Counted from the stretch's first letter, positions 1-5,458 are shown. The stretch: 5,494 bases of DNA from an uncultured Eubacteriales bacterium (GCA_900545175.1 UQYF01000064.1:1-5494); one strand, 5' to 3'. Notes: a model not told the origin generated them from the letters alone. Translations and numbers: made by a program.

Positions 1-14
1 TATAACTTGTTATA
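1..14. promoter_or_regulatory. Perfect 6-bp inverted repeat, possible operator
   Basis: TATAAC (1-6) and GTTATA (9-14) are perfect reverse complements separated by TT. A short AT-rich palindrome upstream of an esterase operon could be a repressor operator, but it lies at the window edge and may be part of something longer to the left. No second copy was found in the window. Confidence 0.25.
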
Positions 15-51
15 CACAGTTAAGTTCACAAAGCATGTTTTGACACCTTAA
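11..51 (+). repeat. Copy A of an upstream element shared with the GH1 promoter region
   Basis: Aligned without gaps to 2382-2422, this segment matches at 31 of 41 positions. The core 32-51 matches 2403-2422 at 16 of 20 positions (AGCATGT, TTGA, CC and TAA are common to both). It contains TTCACA (25-30), equivalent to the perfect -35 TTGACA of copy B. Its position in front of the first gene of each transcription unit suggests a shared regulatory site. The -10 equivalent is poor here: positions 49-54 read TAATCC, while a perfect TATAAT lies at 55-60, 24 bases after TTCACA. Copy A may therefore need an activator or use an unusual promoter geometry. Confidence 0.5.
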
Positions 52-54
52 TCC

Positions 55-60
55 TATAAT
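55..60 (+). promoter_or_regulatory. -10-like TATAAT before the CE2 gene
   Basis: A perfect TATAAT hexamer lies 10 bases before the ribosome binding site. No -35 hexamer sits at 16-18 bases: TTGACA at 40-45 is only 9 bases away and TTCACA at 25-30 is 24 away. If it is used, the leader would be only about 20 bases long. The hexamer also supplies the rejected upstream ATG at 59. Confidence 0.3.
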
Positions 61-70
61 GAATAAGATA

Positions 71-77
71 AGGGAGG
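71..77 (+). promoter_or_regulatory. Ribosome binding site of the CE2 gene
   Basis: AGGGAGG ends 8 bases before ATG at 86. It lies downstream of the in-frame ATG at 59, so it selects 86 as the start. Confidence 0.85.
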
Positions 78-85
78 ACCGGGTT

Positions 86-1216
86 ATGGTTATAAGTCCG
101 TCAGACCGGCGTCTGACTTACTGTGGGAGAATAGATTTTGATAATCCTGATGCACCTGTCATGGTATATGCATCAAGCTATGTCACATTTAAATTTACAG
201 GGAATTTTTTGAAGGTAAGGCTTACTAATAAGCGCTCATGCTGGAGTAACAGAATGGGCTGCATTGTAGATGGAGTGCAGACCGCTGTGCTCTTGCATGA
301 AGATGATGCTGAGCATGAGTATACTGTTTTTGAGAAAGAACTATCCGGAAAATCAAAAACAGATACTTCGGCTGTGGATGGTGTAAATAATTCCGACAGC
401 GCAGATGATTGCAGAATATGGCATGAGGTGATTTTTTTCAAGCGACAGGACTCAGCAGACTATGTCACGATTCACGGTTTTGAAATTGAGGATGGGGCGG
501 AGCTTGCGGTAAATGAAGCTGAGAGAGCTAAAAAGCTGAAGCTTGAAGTTTACGGTGACAGTGTCTCATGCGGCGAGGTTTCGGAGGCGGTTGATTATGT
601 CGGTAAGCAGGACCCTGTGCATAACGGTGAGTTTTCTAACAGCTGGTATTCCTACGCTTGGATGACAGCAAGAAAGCTTAATGCGAAGCTGCATAATATT
701 TCGCAGGGTGGAATTGCACTTCTTGATGGCACAGGATACTTTGGCGCACCGGAATATCTTGGAGTGGAGTCCTGCTATGACAAGATTGAGTATTTTCCGG
801 GACTTGGAGGTGTAAAAAAATGGGATTTTGGTAAATATACTCCGGATATTGTTGTGGTTGCCATAGGACAGAATGATGCCAATCCCGACAATTATATGCC
901 AAAGGATTACAATGGCGGTAAGGCAAAAAGATGGAGAGCGCACTATGAGAGCTTTGTGAGAAAACTTATGGAGCTGTATCCGTCAGCGCATATAATTCTG
1001 GCTACGACAATACTTATGCATGATGCCGCATGGGACAGAGCGATAGATGATGTGTGTACGCAGATAGCGTCTGAAAGAGTCCACCATTTTCTGTATAGGA
1101 GAAACGGAGCCGGGACACCGGGACATATAAGGATACCGGAGGCAGAGGAGATGGCGGAGGAGCTTGCCGTATATATAGAAAAAAGCTGTTTGGAAAAGGG
1201 GATTAACAATGAATGA
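86..1216 (+). CDS. CE2-type carbohydrate O-acetylesterase (SGNH fold)
   Basis: A 376-residue cytoplasmic protein predicted to remove O-acetyl groups from oligosaccharides. The start at 86 is set by the ribosome binding site at 71-77; an in-frame ATG at 59 has none. Residues about 1-140 form the N-terminal beta-sandwich typical of CE2 (YCGRIDF, FKFTG, GCIVDG). They contain a polar, low-complexity stretch at about 87-108 that looks like a loop insertion. The SGNH domain follows: nucleophile motif YGDS with Ser159, SQGG near 206-209, GQND with Asn263, and GH with His347. Position His-3 is Thr rather than the usual Asp, in keeping with the Ser-His dyad reported for some CE2 enzymes. No signal peptide is visible. 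The gene overlaps the next esterase by 8 bases, so the two are probably translationally coupled. In Roseburia intestinalis a CE2 enzyme works with CE17 on acetylated beta-mannan; the same substrate here is an inference. The family call is firm, the substrate is not. Confidence 0.85.
   Translation: MVISPSDRRLTYCGRIDFDNPDAPVMVYASSYVTFKFTGNFLKVRLTNKRSCWSNRMGCIVDGVQTAVLLHEDDAEHEYTVFEKELSGKSKTDTSAVDGVNNSDSADDCRIWHEVIFFKRQDSADYVTIHGFEIEDGAELAVNEAERAKKLKLEVYGDSVSCGEVSEAVDYVGKQDPVHNGEFSNSWYSYAWMTARKLNAKLHNISQGGIALLDGTGYFGAPEYLGVESCYDKIEYFPGLGGVKKWDFGKYTPDIVVVAIGQNDANPDNYMPKDYNGGKAKRWRAHYESFVRKLMELYPSAHIILATTILMHDAAWDRAIDDVCTQIASERVHHFLYRRNGAGTPGHIRIPEAEEMAEELAVYIEKSCLEKGINNE
1196..1201 (+). promoter_or_regulatory. 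Ribosome binding site of the CE17-like gene
   Basis: AAGGGG lies inside the end of the CE2 gene, 7 bases before ATG at 1209. With the 8-base gene overlap it points to coupled translation of the two esterases. Confidence 0.75.
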
Positions 1217-2381
1217 TTTAGCAAAATATATTGATTTTGGGCAGGGAGCTGCCAATCCGGGTTACATATGGAATATTAAGAACGTGATGAAGAGAGCCGA
1301 GGCAGGTGAGAAGCTCACTATTGGATTTATAGGAGGCTCGATAACACAGGGAAGCCTGTCATCAACACCGCAAAAATGCTATGCTTATCTTGTATATGAA
1401 TGGTGGGTCAGGACATTTCCGAATGCAAGGTTTGAATATGTAAATGCAGGAATAGGCGGGACAACATCGCAGTTCGGCGTTGCGAGGGCACAGGATGATC
1501 TGTTAAGCAAAAATCCTGATTTTGTCATAGCGGAATTTTCGGTAAATGATGAGAGCACAGAGCATTTTATGGAAACATACGAAGGGCTTGTCAGGAAAAT
1601 TCTTTCATCAAAACCGCAGCCTGCACTCATGCTTGTACATAATGTGTGCTATAACAATGGTTCGAGTGCACAGCTTGTCCATTCAAGGATTGCAAAGCAC
1701 TACAATATACCGTCTGTAAGCATGCAGAGCACATTGTACAAGGCATTGTTAGACTGCAGGTTCGATAATAGAAGAATTACACCGGATGACCTTCATCCGA
1801 ATGACTGTGGACATGAGCTGGTAAGCATGGTGATTACTAGCAGGCTTGAGCAGATAAAAAATACAGTAAAGGCTGAATATGAGACGGCTAAGTCATCAAT
1901 GCAGAAAAATAATTCCGGTATGGCTTCAATGGTTCAGGCACTTCCAAAGCCGCTCACAGCCAATGCGTATGAAGATTCGATAAGATACCAGAATTACAAT
2001 TCTGCGCCTAAGCTTGATGGCTTTGAGACAGATATGTCCGGGCAGACTAGCATAACGGACTGCTTTAAGAGAGGTTTTACTGCATCAGAGCTTGGAGCCG
2101 GAATCACTTTTAAGGTGAGCGGAAGCTGTATAGCAGTGCAGTTCAGAAAGACAATTCATAAGCCGGCACCTGTTGCCGTTGCCGTGATTGACGGTGATGA
2201 GAAGAATGCAGTCACATTAGATGCCAATTTTGACGAGACATGGGGCGATAAGCTTGAACTGTACACACTTTTAGAGCATGGTGAGAATAAGGAGCACACT
2301 GTACAGATTAAGCTTGTAAGGACAAGTGAAGCAGATGAGTCAGAGTTCTACCTTGTGTCAGTGATTGGAAGCGGAAGATAA
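1209..2381 (+). CDS. CE17-like SGNH carbohydrate acetylesterase with C-terminal beta-sandwich domain
   Basis: A 390-residue cytoplasmic esterase. The N-terminal SGNH domain (about 35-215) has all blocks: GGSIT with nucleophile Ser44, NAGIGG (79-84) for the oxyanion glycine, FSVND with Asn113, and DDLH with Asp193 and His196 as the rest of the triad. A hinge rich in Lys, Ser and Asn (about 218-240) leads to a C-terminal domain (about 250-390) predicted as beta-sandwich, with FKVSGS and VAVIDGD strands resembling a carbohydrate-binding module. This architecture matches CE17, whose founder from Roseburia intestinalis has an SGNH domain plus CBM35 and removes the 2-O-acetyl group of mannose. Placement directly after a CE2 gene, with overlapping ends, reproduces that known pair and supports the call. 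No signal peptide is present. The SGNH assignment is firm; CE17 membership and specificity are inferred from motifs, architecture and neighbour. It could otherwise be a broader GDSL-type deacetylase. Confidence 0.78.
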   Translation: MNDLAKYIDFGQGAANPGYIWNIKNVMKRAEAGEKLTIGFIGGSITQGSLSSTPQKCYAYLVYEWWVRTFPNARFEYVNAGIGGTTSQFGVARAQDDLLSKNPDFVIAEFSVNDESTEHFMETYEGLVRKILSSKPQPALMLVHNVCYNNGSSAQLVHSRIAKHYNIPSVSMQSTLYKALLDCRFDNRRITPDDLHPNDCGHELVSMVITSRLEQIKNTVKAEYETAKSSMQKNNSGMASMVQALPKPLTANAYEDSIRYQNYNSAPKLDGFETDMSGQTSITDCFKRGFTASELGAGITFKVSGSCIAVQFRKTIHKPAPVAVAVIDGDEKNAVTLDANFDETWGDKLELYTLLEHGENKEHTVQIKLVRTSEADESEFYLVSVIGSGR

Positions 2382-2422
2382 TACATAAAGTTAAATTGAC
2401 ATAGCATGTGTTGATGCCCTAA
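2382..2422 (+). repeat. Copy B of the shared upstream element, in the CE17-GH1 gap
   Basis: Gap-free match to 11-51 (31 of 41 positions; core 2403-2422 versus 32-51, 16 of 20). It begins right after the CE17-like stop codon. It contains the -35 hexamer TTGACA and the start of the -10 of the promoter for the GH1 unit, so the conserved core AGCATGT...TTGA lies in the spacer, where a repressor would block RNA polymerase. Confidence 0.5.
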
Positions 2423-2425
2423 AAT
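2396..2425 (+). promoter_or_regulatory. Sigma-A-type promoter of the GH1-esterase unit
   Basis: TTGACA (2396-2401), an 18-base spacer and TAAAAT (2420-2425, one mismatch from TATAAT). Transcription would start near 2432, giving a leader of about 255 bases before the GH1 start. The GCAT/ATGC arms at 2404-2407 and 2414-2417 form a small inverted repeat in the spacer. Confidence 0.6.
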
Positions 2426-2449
2426 ACGGATGTTGGGGTCAAATCAACA
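2409..2449. promoter_or_regulatory. Inverted repeat spanning the -10 and the start of the GH1 transcript
   Basis: TGTTGAT (2409-2415) is the reverse complement of ATCAACA (2443-2449), and an inner CCC (2417-2419) can pair with GGG (2436-2438). The repeat overlaps the -10 and predicted start point, so it is better seen as a possible operator than as an RNA hairpin, because only its right half would be transcribed from this promoter. It could also act as a weak end signal for the upstream CE2-CE17 transcript, but no T-run follows. Confidence 0.35.
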
Positions 2450-2686
2450 ACTATTTGTAAATTGAGTTAATTGTTTTTGAATTGTGTAATAACTAATAAG
2501 TAAAATTTCTATAATAAAGTAATTTATCAGGTTGATTGAACATGGTTATATCAAATAGTTTAAGTTTAAAACAATTAATACATGTTAGTGAAAGTGTTTT
2601 ATTTGTCCCATCATCTGCTTGGCGAAACAGGCAGAAACGTAAAAACAGTATATTGCAGATGGAAAATCTGCAGAATGGAGAGAGAT
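2432..2686 (+). promoter_or_regulatory. Long structured leader of the GH1 gene
   Basis: About 255 bases between the predicted transcription start and the GH1 start. The first part (2450-2600) is very AT-rich; it includes an isolated TATAAT (2510-2515) without a good -35. The last 75 bases hold two compact hairpins. The first is TCTGCTTG (2614-2621) pairing with CAGGCAGA (2628-2635) around loop GCGAAA, 8 bp with one G-U. The second is TGCAGAT (2654-2660) pairing with ATCTGCA (2666-2672) around GGAAA, 7 perfect bp. The second ends four bases before the ribosome binding site. No known riboswitch was recognised. Confidence 0.45.
2677..2680 (+). promoter_or_regulatory. Ribosome binding site of the GH1 gene
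   Basis: GGAG, 6 bases before ATG at 2687. It overlaps the alternative in-frame ATG at 2675 and therefore favours the start at 2687. Confidence 0.7.
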
Positions 2687-4066
2687 ATGTTCAGGGATGA
2701 TTTTGTGTGGGGTGTTGCAAGCAGTGCATACCAGATAGAAGGAACGGACCCGGATGACAGAAGAGGAAAATGTGTGTGGGATGTATTTACTGAGGAAGGA
2801 CATATCCATGAAAATCAGAATGCATATACTGCATGCGACCATATGCACCGCTACAGGGAAGATTATGCTCTTATGAAGCAGTTTAACATAAAGGCTTACC
2901 GCTTTTCCATGAACTGGGCGCGCATACTCCCGGAAGGAACCGGAAGAGTGAACGAAAAAGCGATATCAATGTACCGTAATATGATAATTGCCATGAAGGA
3001 AAACGGAATCACGCCATATATCACAATGTTTCACTGGGAGCTTCCGCAGGCACTTCAATTAAAGGGTGGGTGGCTTAACCCAGAGATTGTGGACTGGTTT
3101 GGCGGGTATGCAAGGGTGGTTGCAGAGAATTTTGCCGATCTGTGCGATTATTTTATCACAATAAATGAGCCGCAGTGCGTTGTGGGGCTCGGACATCTTA
3201 GCGGTGTTCATGCGCCGGGCGTGAAACATTCGATAGCTGATACGTTTCAGATTGCGCACAATCTTTTAAAGGCACATGGCAAGGCAGTGATAAATTTAAG
3301 AAAATATGCCGGAAAGCCTATTAAAGTCGGATACGCACCGACAGGCGGCGTGGCTTATCCTTATACCGATTCACCGGAGGATATAGAAGCGGCAAAGAAA
3401 GTGTATTTTGGCTTTTACAATCCGATGGATAACTGGACCTGGAATGTTTCATGGTTCTCTGACCCTGTATTCTTGGGGCATTATCCTGAGGAGGGACTTA
3501 AAAAGTTCGAGAAGTATCTACCTGATATCACGAAGGAGGATATGGAGCTTATTCACCAGCCGCTTGATTTTATGGGGCAGAATATATATAACGGCTATTA
3601 TGTTCGCGCAGGTAAGGACGGTGAGCCGGAATTTGTTGACAGAGCACCGGGATTTGCACATACCGCAATGGGCTGGCCGGTGACACCAAGAGCATTTTAT
3701 TACGGAATCAGGTTTCTCTATGAAAGATACCGTCTTCCATTATATATAACCGAGAACGGAATGTCCTGCCATGACTTTTTAAGCAGTGACGGCAAGGTTC
3801 ACGACCCTAACAGAATAGCTTTTCTTGAGAGCTACATTAAGGGAATGGAGAAGGCTGTCGATGAAGGCGCTGATGTCAGAGGGTATTTTGAGTGGACATT
3901 CCTTGATAACTTCGAGTGGGCAGAAGGCTATACGCAGCGCTTTGGAATGGTATATGTTGATTTTACAACGCAGGAGCGAATACCTAAAGATTCAGCATAT
4001 TGGTATGCACAGGTGAGTAAGAGCAATGGAAGGTGCCTGCCTGGGACAGGTTGGCTTTGGTGTTGA
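2687..4066 (+). CDS. GH1 family beta-glucosidase / beta-glycosidase
   Basis: A 459-residue cytoplasmic retaining glycosidase, normal length for GH1. It removes beta-linked sugars from the non-reducing end of oligosaccharides. The start at 2687 gives the classic GH1 opening (MFRDDFVWG, then SAYQIEG); in-frame codons from 2582 encode an uncharacteristic tail and overlap leader hairpins. Catalytic residues are visible: acid/base Glu161 in TINEP and nucleophile Glu356 in ITENG. Sugar-binding residues include Gln16 (QIEG), His116 (FHWELP), Asn160 and Glu410-Trp411 (LDNFEWAEGY). The FEWAEGY form, rather than the S...K.Y phosphate-binding pattern, argues against a 6-phospho-beta-glucosidase and hence against PTS uptake. 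The C-terminus runs about ten residues past the usual SNG end, through PGTGWLWC. It probably shares a transcript with the esterase that follows. Trimming terminal glucose from glucomannan- or cellulose-type oligomers is likely; exact specificity (glucoside, mannoside, galactoside) cannot be read. Confidence 0.93.
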   Translation: MFRDDFVWGVASSAYQIEGTDPDDRRGKCVWDVFTEEGHIHENQNAYTACDHMHRYREDYALMKQFNIKAYRFSMNWARILPEGTGRVNEKAISMYRNMIIAMKENGITPYITMFHWELPQALQLKGGWLNPEIVDWFGGYARVVAENFADLCDYFITINEPQCVVGLGHLSGVHAPGVKHSIADTFQIAHNLLKAHGKAVINLRKYAGKPIKVGYAPTGGVAYPYTDSPEDIEAAKKVYFGFYNPMDNWTWNVSWFSDPVFLGHYPEEGLKKFEKYLPDITKEDMELIHQPLDFMGQNIYNGYYVRAGKDGEPEFVDRAPGFAHTAMGWPVTPRAFYYGIRFLYERYRLPLYITENGMSCHDFLSSDGKVHDPNRIAFLESYIKGMEKAVDEGADVRGYFEWTFLDNFEWAEGYTQRFGMVYVDFTTQERIPKDSAYWYAQVSKSNGRCLPGTGWLWC

Positions 4067-4067
4067 T

Positions 4068-4823
4068 ATGGATGAGAATAGGATAATAGATTTAGCTGTG
4101 TTCATGGGGCAGAGCAATATGGCAGGGCGTGGAACGGCAGCGGATGCACCTGTGCTTATGGCTGGGATGGGTTATGAATTCAGAGCTGTCACAGCACCTG
4201 ACAGACTGTATGCACTACAGGAGCCGTTCGGAAAGGATGAGAATAATCCTGATGGAGTATATGAACCGGGAATGAAAACAGGTTCTATGGTTTCTGCTTT
4301 TGTAAAGGCGTGTGTGGAGATTACTCATGTACCGATTGTAGGTGTATCATGTTCTAAGGGTGGTTCGAAGATAGCGGAGTGGATGCCGGGAACCGCCTAT
4401 TATAAAGATGCGTTGCATCGCATTGCTGCCTGCAAAAAGTGGCTTATGGATAACAGATATATAATACGCCACAGCTACATACTATGGTGTCAGGGCTGCA
4501 CCGATGCAGACATAGGGACACCGACAGAGGTGTATAAGGATAAGACCAAGAATGTACTTCTTAGTTTCTTAAATGATGCGAATTTAGAAAAGTGTTTTCT
4601 GATTCAGATAGGTAATCACAGGGATGAACCGGAACTTTATGTCCGCATACAGCAGGCTCAGGAGGAGCTTGCAGATGACAACGAGGATATTGTGATGGTG
4701 AGCAGGCTGTTTAAGACTTTTGCAAAGAAAGGTCTTATGAAGGATGAGTTCCATTATCTTCAGGAGGGGTATAACCTCGTAGGTGAAGACGCTGGCAGGC
4801 ATGTGGCGGAGTGGTTAGGATAG
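4068..4823 (+). CDS. SASA/CE6-like SGNH acetylesterase (sialate O-acetylesterase family domain)
   Basis: A 251-residue, single-domain cytoplasmic esterase. The N-terminal FMGQSNMAGRG is the hallmark of the SASA family (Ser16 nucleophile). GVSCSKGGS (about 92-100) fits the oxyanion region, and the C-terminal KDEFHYLQEGY carries Asp226 and His229 as the remaining triad. The usual WHQGE.D block reads WCQGCTD (140-146), with Cys where the family normally has Glu. Despite the family name, relatives include CE6 acetyl-xylan esterases, so a plant-oligosaccharide deacetylase is more likely here than a sialic-acid enzyme. The start at 4068 gives the conserved opening and lies one base after the GH1 stop; the nearest binding-site match is a weak GGTG at 4059-4062. 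An in-frame ATG at 4026, inside the GH1 gene, has a better AGGTGA at 4011-4016 and would add 14 residues with no family resemblance. Cotranscription with GH1 is very likely. Confidence 0.82.
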   Translation: MDENRIIDLAVFMGQSNMAGRGTAADAPVLMAGMGYEFRAVTAPDRLYALQEPFGKDENNPDGVYEPGMKTGSMVSAFVKACVEITHVPIVGVSCSKGGSKIAEWMPGTAYYKDALHRIAACKKWLMDNRYIIRHSYILWCQGCTDADIGTPTEVYKDKTKNVLLSFLNDANLEKCFLIQIGNHRDEPELYVRIQQAQEELADDNEDIVMVSRLFKTFAKKGLMKDEFHYLQEGYNLVGEDAGRHVAEWLG

Positions 4824-4834
4824 AATAAGAGTGT

Positions 4835-4889
4835 AATTAAGCAGAGCTCTAAGAGCAACTAAAAATTAAGCAGAATCATAAGGACAACT
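4835..4889 (+). repeat. Tandem direct repeat, two 26-base units
   Basis: Units 4835-4860 and 4864-4889 match at 20 of 26 positions: AATTAAGCAGA at the left, CAACT at the right, TAAG in between, with a 29-base period. It begins 11 bases after the last stop codon. Unit 1 has a small GCTC-TAA-GAGC hairpin (4846-4856) that unit 2 lacks. No function recognised. Confidence 0.55.
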
Positions 4890-4898
4890 GATTTTTTT
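4872..4898 (+). terminator. Weak candidate terminator after the esterase gene
   Basis: AATCA (4874-4878) can pair with TGATT (4889-4893), extendable by A-T and G-T pairs to seven, and the stem runs into a seven-T tract (4892-4898). The stem is AU-rich with a ten-base loop, so termination would be weak. A second hairpin follows directly: GACGCA (4903-4908) with TGCGTC (4925-4930), without a T-run. Confidence 0.3.
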
Positions 4899-4950
4899 CA
4901 AAGACGCAATATACATAAATACAGTGCGTCATATACAATAAAGTTTATGT

Positions 4951-4981
4951 TTTACGTACAAATTATAGGGGATTGTATAAT
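4951..4981 (+). promoter_or_regulatory. Possible promoter of a non-coding transcript
   Basis: A perfect TATAAT (4976-4981) has an imperfect -35 upstream: TTTACG (4951-4956, 19-base spacer) or TTACGT (4952-4957, 18-base spacer). Transcription would begin near 4988, in front of the inverted-repeat cluster. Confidence 0.35.
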
Positions 4982-4983
4982 AT

Positions 4984-5239
4984 ACAGCCTTGTGGCTGTT
5001 ATGCTTTGCAATGACATAATTATTTAGTTATTGTAGGAATTGCCTCTATAAATAATTATTTTATGAAGCAGGAATGGCTGCTTACGTATATTATATTTAT
5101 GTCTGCATAAAAAAAGGTTTATGCAGGCAGGCTTATGCCGTATGTGGGATTTCCTGCTTCTGAATATCAAATGTATTATATATCAGATTTTTATACTCAA
5201 TATTCAAAAGGCTGAACAGTTAGCTGTTATTAAAATGCC
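4984..5239 (+). ncRNA. Candidate structured non-coding RNA (unrecognised)
   Basis: This protein-free stretch contains a chain of inverted repeats. ACAGCC (4984-4989) pairs with GGCTGT (4994-4999) around TTGT. GAAGCAGGAA (5065-5074) pairs perfectly over 10 bp with TTCCTGCTTC (5151-5160). Inside that long stem, GTCTGCATAAA (5101-5111) pairs with TTTATGCAGGC (5118-5128), 11 bp with one G-U, loop AAAAGG; weak TACG/CGTA and GGC-TTAT-GCC pairings also exist. Directly abutting, TGAATAT (5161-5167) pairs with ATATTCA (5200-5206), and AACAG (5215-5219) with CTGTT (5224-5228), enclosed by GGC/GCC (5210-5212/5237-5239). The layout, a long closing stem with an apical hairpin and flanking stems behind a TATAAT, resembles a stable regulatory RNA. 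A 6S-like RNA is one possibility, but I recognise no conserved motif and do not assign a family. Boundaries are guesses and the strand is inferred from the promoter. Confidence 0.4.
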
Positions 5240-5359
5240 GGATTCATAAATAAAGTATGTACCAGTTAATCATGCAGCATCACATATACTATTTTCATAA
5301 AAATCTAAAAAATCAAACAATTAAGAAAAAAACATTAAAAACTAACTTTAATTTTGACC

Positions 5360-5388
5360 TTTACAAAGCTTAATTAATGTGGTAACAT
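5360..5388 (+). promoter_or_regulatory. Promoter-like site with extended -10 and A-tract upstream region
   Basis: TTTACA (5360-5365), a 17-base spacer and TAACAT (5383-5388), with TG at 5380-5381 as an extended -10. The upstream 5298-5340 is rich in A-tracts, like an UP element. The predicted transcript would start near 5395. Confidence 0.45.
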
Positions 5389-5411
5389 AACCAAGCCTTA
5401 AAACAAGGGAT

Positions 5412-5433
5412 ATTCCGCTTTTAATGGCGGAAT
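5412..5433 (+). other. Hairpin between the two right-hand promoter-like sites
   Basis: ATTCCGC (5412-5418) pairs with GCGGAAT (5427-5433), a perfect 7-bp stem with an 8-base loop. The nearest T-run (5451-5457) is 17 bases downstream, so it is not a standard terminator. Confidence 0.4.
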
Positions 5434-5458
5434 CGGATAAATTGTAAACATTTTTTTG

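Noticed and set aside
40..60. TTGACA (40-45) plus TATAAT (55-60) as one promoter
   Set aside because: The spacer is only 9 bases, too short for a sigma-A promoter, although both hexamers are perfect.
59..85. In-frame upstream start of the CE2 gene at 59
   Set aside because: This ATG lies within TATAATG, has no ribosome binding site, and a strong AGGGAGG (71-77) sits downstream of it at the right distance from ATG 86.
566..943. Antisense frame of 125 codons within the CE2 gene (and similar minus-strand frames at 178-441, 943-1255, 1385-1630, 2585-2848, 4584-4802)
   Set aside because: All lie opposite well-supported genes, have no convincing ribosome binding sites, and their translations look like shadows with no domain signature.
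2510..2515. Second GH1 promoter at TATAAT 2510-2515
   Set aside because: No acceptable -35 hexamer lies 16-19 bases upstream and there is no extended -10.
2582..2686. N-terminal extension of the GH1 protein from ATG 2582 or 2675
   Set aside because: The extra residues do not resemble GH1, the stretch forms two hairpins, and the GGAG at 2677-2680 fits ATG 2687.
2542..2700. 52-codon frame overlapping the GH1 start
   Set aside because: No ribosome binding site, no recognisable protein features, and it runs through the leader hairpins; probably chance.
3408..3683. Plus-strand frames inside the GH1 gene (3408-3683 and 3825-4016)
   Set aside because: They are out-of-frame readings of conserved GH1 sequence with arginine- and serine-rich, domain-free translations.
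3887..3943. 6-phospho-beta-glucosidase identity for the GH1 enzyme
   Set aside because: The segment reads LDNFEWAEGY with Glu410, as in non-phosphorylated substrate enzymes; the Ser and Lys/Tyr phosphate-binding pattern is absent.
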